This document shows positions 60,676-64,000 of a stretch of 64,000 nucleotides of DNA, piece by piece; position 1 is the first letter of the stretch; each line of letters begins with the position of its first letter. The notes under the pieces are model-generated. The model saw only the letters and a program-made list of their open reading frames with translations. It did no database searches and was not told the origin of the DNA. Source of the stretch: Thermoleophilia bacterium (GTDB taxonomy: Bacteria; Actinomycetota; Thermoleophilia; Solirubrobacterales; 70-9); NCBI GenBank assembly GCA_016650125.1, contig JAENWT010000005.1, forward strand, positions 90,092 through 154,091, given 5' to 3'. The translations under genes and the position numbers were made by a program.

Positions 60676-61674
60676 GTGCCTGAGACCGCGAAGATAAATG
60701 ACCCTGACCTGACCGCCACCTACGATCCGGCCGATGACGCGATGTGCTCGCGGGCGAAGGAGCGCTTCGCCGCCGATCGCAACCGGCGCCTCCCCCGCCG
60801 CATGTCAAAGCACGCCGCTTTGCCGAACTTCATCATCATCGGCGGCCTCAAGTGCGGCACCACGTCGATCCACCATTACCTCGGCCTCCATCCGGACCTC
60901 CACATGTCGAAGCCGAAGGAACTCAACTTCTTCGCCGCCGAGCAGAACTGGGACCTCGGATTCGACTGGTACAAGGGCCGGTTCGACAATCGCTTCAAGG
61001 TGAACGGGGAATCTTCGCCGCACTACACCAACCGTCCCCGCTTCAACGGCGTCGCCGAGCGGATCCACGAGTACTGCCCCGACGTCCGGCTCGTCTACAT
61101 GGTGCGTGACCCGATCAAGCGCATCCTTTCCCACTGGGTGCACGCCACCGGCGCCGGATACGAGACCCGCGAGTTCGTCGAGACCCTCTCCAAACCGGAC
61201 ACGGCTTACATCCAGCGTTCGATGTACTGGATGCAACTCCAGCCGTATCTCGAACTTTTCGACACCGAACAGATCGAAGTGATCACCCAGGAAGAACTCG
61301 GCAGTGACCGTGACGGCACCATGAAGAAGGCCTTCTCCTTCCTCGGCGTCGACGAGAACTTCACATCGGACCAGTGGGATCGCCAATGGGAGAAATCGAG
61401 CGCCAAGCAGGACAGCAAGTACCAGGTGATGGAAAAGCTGATCAAGCTGCCAGGTTTCCGCTCGCTGGACAGGAACTTCGACCGACTGCCGGAATCGATG
61501 CGCTGGATGGTCGAGAAGGCGGTCCACAACCCGGACAAGCCGCCGGCCCCCAAGCCGGAGATCCCGGACGACCTCATGGCCAACCTGAAAAGCAGGTTCC
61601 GCGAAGACGTGGCCGGCCTCGAGGGCCACGTCGGCCACAAGCTCGACGGCTGGCGCGATTACACCGCAAGCTGA
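60676..61674 (+). CDS. Sulfotransferase
   Basis: A 332-residue PAPS-dependent sulfotransferase starting at GTG 60676. The 5'-phosphosulfate-binding loop is IIGGLKCGTTSIHHYL, the 3'-phosphate site RLVYMVRDPIKRILSHW, and the conserved central region PKELNFFAAEQNWDLGFDWY is seen too. Bacterial homologues sulfate carbohydrates or lipids, or belong to the heparan-sulfotransferase-like superfamily. The gene stands alone; the RibD-like gene starts 80 bases downstream. The substrate is unknown. Confidence 0.9.
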   Translation: MPETAKINDPDLTATYDPADDAMCSRAKERFAADRNRRLPRRMSKHAALPNFIIIGGLKCGTTSIHHYLGLHPDLHMSKPKELNFFAAEQNWDLGFDWYKGRFDNRFKVNGESSPHYTNRPRFNGVAERIHEYCPDVRLVYMVRDPIKRILSHWVHATGAGYETREFVETLSKPDTAYIQRSMYWMQLQPYLELFDTEQIEVITQEELGSDRDGTMKKAFSFLGVDENFTSDQWDRQWEKSSAKQDSKYQVMEKLIKLPGFRSLDRNFDRLPESMRWMVEKAVHNPDKPPAPKPEIPDDLMANLKSRFREDVAGLEGHVGHKLDGWRDYTAS

Positions 61675-61754
61675 CCTCCGGCGGTTTGCCACCCCGGCCC
61701 GTCGGGGAGGTTGAAGGCATCTCCGACCCCCCGGCAAAGCCGAACGACTCAACG

Positions 61755-62492
61755 ATGCGCCGCCTTCTGCCAAACCCCGGGCCAACCAGCATCGATGCCG
61801 AGCTGGCCGAATACCGGCCGTTCGAGGATCCATTCGAGGAGCGGCCGTTCGTCGCGGTGAACATGGTCACGACGCTCGACGGCCGAGCCAGCCTGAACGG
61901 GCGCACGGTCGAACTCGGCAAGCAGCACGACATCGAGCTGCTGCTCAAGCTGCGAACCCGCTTCGACGCGGTGATGATCGGCGCCGGGACGATGCGCGCC
62001 GAACGCTACGGGCGCATCATCAAAGACCCCCAGGCGCGGGCCCACCGCGAACAGATCGGCCTGCAGCAGGATCCCCTGGCGGTGATCATCAGCGGCCGCC
62101 TCGATTTGCCGTTCGACGCACCGCTCTTCACCGACGGTGGCGGCCGGGTCCTGATCTTCACCAACGACGAGGGTCCCGCCCCCGAAACGAACACACCGGT
62201 CGAACTGGTCAAGGTCGAAGGCCCGATCCGGATCACCGAGGTCCTGCGCCACCTCCGGCAGGAGCGCGGGATACGGGCACTCCTCTGTGAAGGCGGTCCG
62301 CACATTCTGGGGCAGCTGGCCGCGGCCGAAGCCTTCGACGACCTCTTCCTCACGATCGCCTCGACGCTCACCGGTGAACGCGACGCGCCGCACATTCTGG
62401 AAGGGTCGCTGGCCGAGCCCGAGCACCTCGATCTGGTGAACCTGGCGGAGGCCGACGGCGAGCTCTTCGCCCGTTACCGGCGCCACCGATAG
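61755..62492 (+). CDS. RibD C-terminal-domain reductase (dihydrofolate reductase-like fold)
   Basis: A 245-residue single-domain protein of the RibD_C family. The start is ATG 61755 (MRRLLPNPGP). Typical motifs are RPFVAVNMVTTLDGRASLNG, FDAVMIGAGTMRAERYGR and ALLCEGGPHILGQLAAAEAFDDLFLTIA, which form the NADPH and substrate sites. In riboflavin synthesis this domain reduces a pyrimidinone; stand-alone versions in Actinobacteria often have other or unknown substrates. The acyl-CoA dehydrogenase follows after 9 bases, suggesting an operon. No other rib genes are nearby. Confidence 0.88.
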   Translation: MRRLLPNPGPTSIDAELAEYRPFEDPFEERPFVAVNMVTTLDGRASLNGRTVELGKQHDIELLLKLRTRFDAVMIGAGTMRAERYGRIIKDPQARAHREQIGLQQDPLAVIISGRLDLPFDAPLFTDGGGRVLIFTNDEGPAPETNTPVELVKVEGPIRITEVLRHLRQERGIRALLCEGGPHILGQLAAAEAFDDLFLTIASTLTGERDAPHILEGSLAEPEHLDLVNLAEADGELFARYRRHR

Positions 62493-62501
62493 CCTGATCC
62501 C

Positions 62502-63725
62502 ATGGACTTCGAACCCGGCTCCGAGATAATTGCCCTGCGCGACCGCGTCCGCGCTTTCCAGGAAGAGCACGTCTACCCCAAAGAGACGGAGCTGCTCGAT
62601 TCGCTCGACAGCGAGGTGAAGGAAGGCGTTCCCTACCCGGCCGGCCTGGTCGAGATCAGGGCGAAGGCGAAGGCGGAGGGTCTCTGGAACCTCTTCCTCC
62701 CGGACGAGGAATACGGCCCCGGCCTCAGCAACCTCGACTACGCGATCCTCTGCGAGGAGATGGGACGCAGCCCCGCGATCGCCCCAATGGCCTTCAACTG
62801 CTCCGCGCCCGACACCGGCAACATGGAGATCGTCCTGGAGCACGGCACCGACGCCCAGAAGGACCAATGGGGCTTCCCGCTGCTCGAAGGCAAGATCCGT
62901 AGCTGCTTCTCGATGACCGAGCCGGCGACTTCCGGCTCGGACCCGACCAACCTCGCCGCGAGCGCCGTGCTCGACGGCGACGAATGGGTGATCAACGGCC
63001 TCAAGTGGTTCACCAGTGGCGCCGTTGGTGCGAGCCTGGCGATCGCCATGGTCATCACCGAGCCCGAAGGCAACCCGTACGCCCGCGCCTCGATGATCCT
63101 CGTGCCGACCGATGCCCCCGGCTACAAGATGGTGCGGGCGCTGTCGGTCATGGGCCACTCCGCCGGACCCGGGCATTGCGAGGTCAGCTACACCGACTGC
63201 CGCGTGCCGGCCTCGAACCTGCTCGGCGCCCGCGGCGCCGGCTTCCTGGTCGCCCAGGACCGCCTCGGCCCCGGTCGGATCCATCACTGCATGCGCGCGA
63301 TCGGCACTGCCGAGCGGGCCCTCGAGATGATGTGCGTCTACGCGGCCGAACGCCAGGCTTTCGGCGGGCCACTCGCCGACAAGCAGTTCGTCCAGGACTT
63401 CATCGCCAAGTCACGCATGGAGATCGACCAGGCCCGCCTGCTCACTCTTCACGCCGCCTGGAAGATGGACACGGTCGGCAAACGGGCCGCGCGGCAGGAG
63501 ATCTCGATGATCAAGGTGGTCGCCGCGAACATGGTCATGGACGTGCTCGACCGTGCGATCCAGGTCCACGGCTCGCTCGGCATGACCGACGACACCCCGC
63601 TGGCGATGATGTGGCGGTTCAGCCGCATGCTGCGGCTGGCCGACGGCCCCGACGAGGTCCACAAGATGGTGATCGCCCGCCGAGAAGTCGGCCGCCAGCT
63701 CAAGAAGCGCGAAGCCGCTACTTGA
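62502..63725 (+). CDS. Acyl-CoA dehydrogenase
   Basis: A 407-residue FAD flavoprotein that oxidises acyl-CoA to enoyl-CoA. Motifs include the flavin-contact CFSMTEPATSGSDPTNL, WFTSGA, the late FGGPLADKQFVQDFIAKS and the C-terminal QVHGSLGMTDDTPLAMMWR with RLADGPDEVHKMVIAR. Length and layout match medium/long-chain-type ACADs close to the ACAD10/11 group. It ends convergent with the small lipoprotein gene, overlapping by 8 bases. Confidence 0.94.
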   Translation: MDFEPGSEIIALRDRVRAFQEEHVYPKETELLDSLDSEVKEGVPYPAGLVEIRAKAKAEGLWNLFLPDEEYGPGLSNLDYAILCEEMGRSPAIAPMAFNCSAPDTGNMEIVLEHGTDAQKDQWGFPLLEGKIRSCFSMTEPATSGSDPTNLAASAVLDGDEWVINGLKWFTSGAVGASLAIAMVITEPEGNPYARASMILVPTDAPGYKMVRALSVMGHSAGPGHCEVSYTDCRVPASNLLGARGAGFLVAQDRLGPGRIHHCMRAIGTAERALEMMCVYAAERQAFGGPLADKQFVQDFIAKSRMEIDQARLLTLHAAWKMDTVGKRAARQEISMIKVVAANMVMDVLDRAIQVHGSLGMTDDTPLAMMWRFSRMLRLADGPDEVHKMVIARREVGRQLKKREAAT

Positions 63726-63894
63726 GCTGAGGCGGTGGACCAGCCGGCATCTCGCCGCCGGCCGCGGCGTCACTCGCCTCCGCATCCGAGCCACTGCCGC
63801 CGCAGGCGACGACACCGAGCGAGAGCCCGGCGGCGGTCAGGGTCGCCACGCAGGTCACGGTGCGCCGTTTCATCTTGCTGCTGGTCAGTTCCAT
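63718..63894 (-). CDS. Small lipoprotein
   Basis: A 58-residue lipoprotein. ATG 63894 has a strong aggag ribosome-binding site 5 bases upstream; an in-frame start at 63942 is less likely. The signal sequence TVTCVATLTAAGLSLGVVAC ends in a lipobox with the lipidated Cys, followed by a short Gly/Ser/Ala/Glu-rich tail ending PPPQLK. The mature part is only about 30 residues. It overlaps the 3' end of the acyl-CoA dehydrogenase gene by 8 bases. Function unknown. Confidence 0.78.
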   Translation of the reverse strand: MELTSSKMKRRTVTCVATLTAAGLSLGVVACGGSGSDAEASDAAAGGEMPAGPPPQLK

Positions 63895-64000
63895 CGTTTT
63901 CTCCTTTGACTTGCCCCCGGTGAGACAACACTTACGCAGCACCCTTGAGGAACGCTGAGAACGGTCTGGGAACCGGCTAGATGATTGATTCCTAATTCCC

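Overview
The window reads as a stretch of a GC-rich actinobacterial chromosome. Inference from gene content, not from any search: the most likely home is class Thermoleophilia (Solirubrobacterales-like). Pointers are a class II (B12) ribonucleotide reductase, a double-length ThyX-like protein, a complete 14-gene nuo operon in canonical order, secreted beta-propeller and CSLREA-type cell-surface proteins, a DUF2804 protein and an AbiEi/DUF559 protein. No tRNA, rRNA or CRISPR array was seen, and no gene-free stretch exceeds about 300 bases.

Layout. 1-1584: 3' end of nrdJ, its terminator, and the remnant of a membrane signalling gene with an internal deletion. 2000-5645: a tightly packed operon (ArsR regulator, DUF2892, MMPL transporter, OsmC, AhpD-like) behind a palindromic operator. 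5796-15374: secreted propeller, AlkB-like dioxygenase, M15 peptidase, Baeyer-Villiger-type monooxygenase fused out of frame to an SDR remnant, Rho_N-like protein, truncated acyltransferase, HAD phosphatase, GH114 lipoprotein, tandem ThyX. 15417-18998: a less GC-rich restriction island with an MmeI-like single-chain enzyme and two small genes. 19012-26907: sulfatase-like membrane enzyme, VOC protein, broken CSLREA gene, AEC transporter, cupin, large SARP-type ATPase regulator.

26989-41954: nuoN to nuoA on the minus strand, almost every junction overlapping, encoding proton-pumping complex I. 42099-47034: membrane protein, NmrA-like oxidoreductase, flavin reductase/PhzF pair, cytochrome c lipoprotein, serS, NarL-type response regulator. 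47050-54870: msrB, CAP-domain protein, acetyl-CoA synthetase, a broken sulfotransferase/TIGR03032-like pair, APC permease with a convergent PucR regulator. 54914-63894: small membrane and pilin-like proteins, an alpha/beta hydrolase lacking its serine, a DUF559 nuclease-like gene bracketed by two copies of a 46-bp hairpin repeat, DUF2804, sulfotransferase, RibD-like reductase, acyl-CoA dehydrogenase, small lipoprotein.

Most notable: the hairpin-bracketed DUF559 gene; the restriction island with a candidate sliding-clamp motif in the small partner protein; two stop/start junctions that appear to use CTG as start (CTGA overlap); an internal codon-usage patch and linker in nuoG; and a repeated pattern of genes interrupted by internal deletions, which is either real decay or an assembly artefact.
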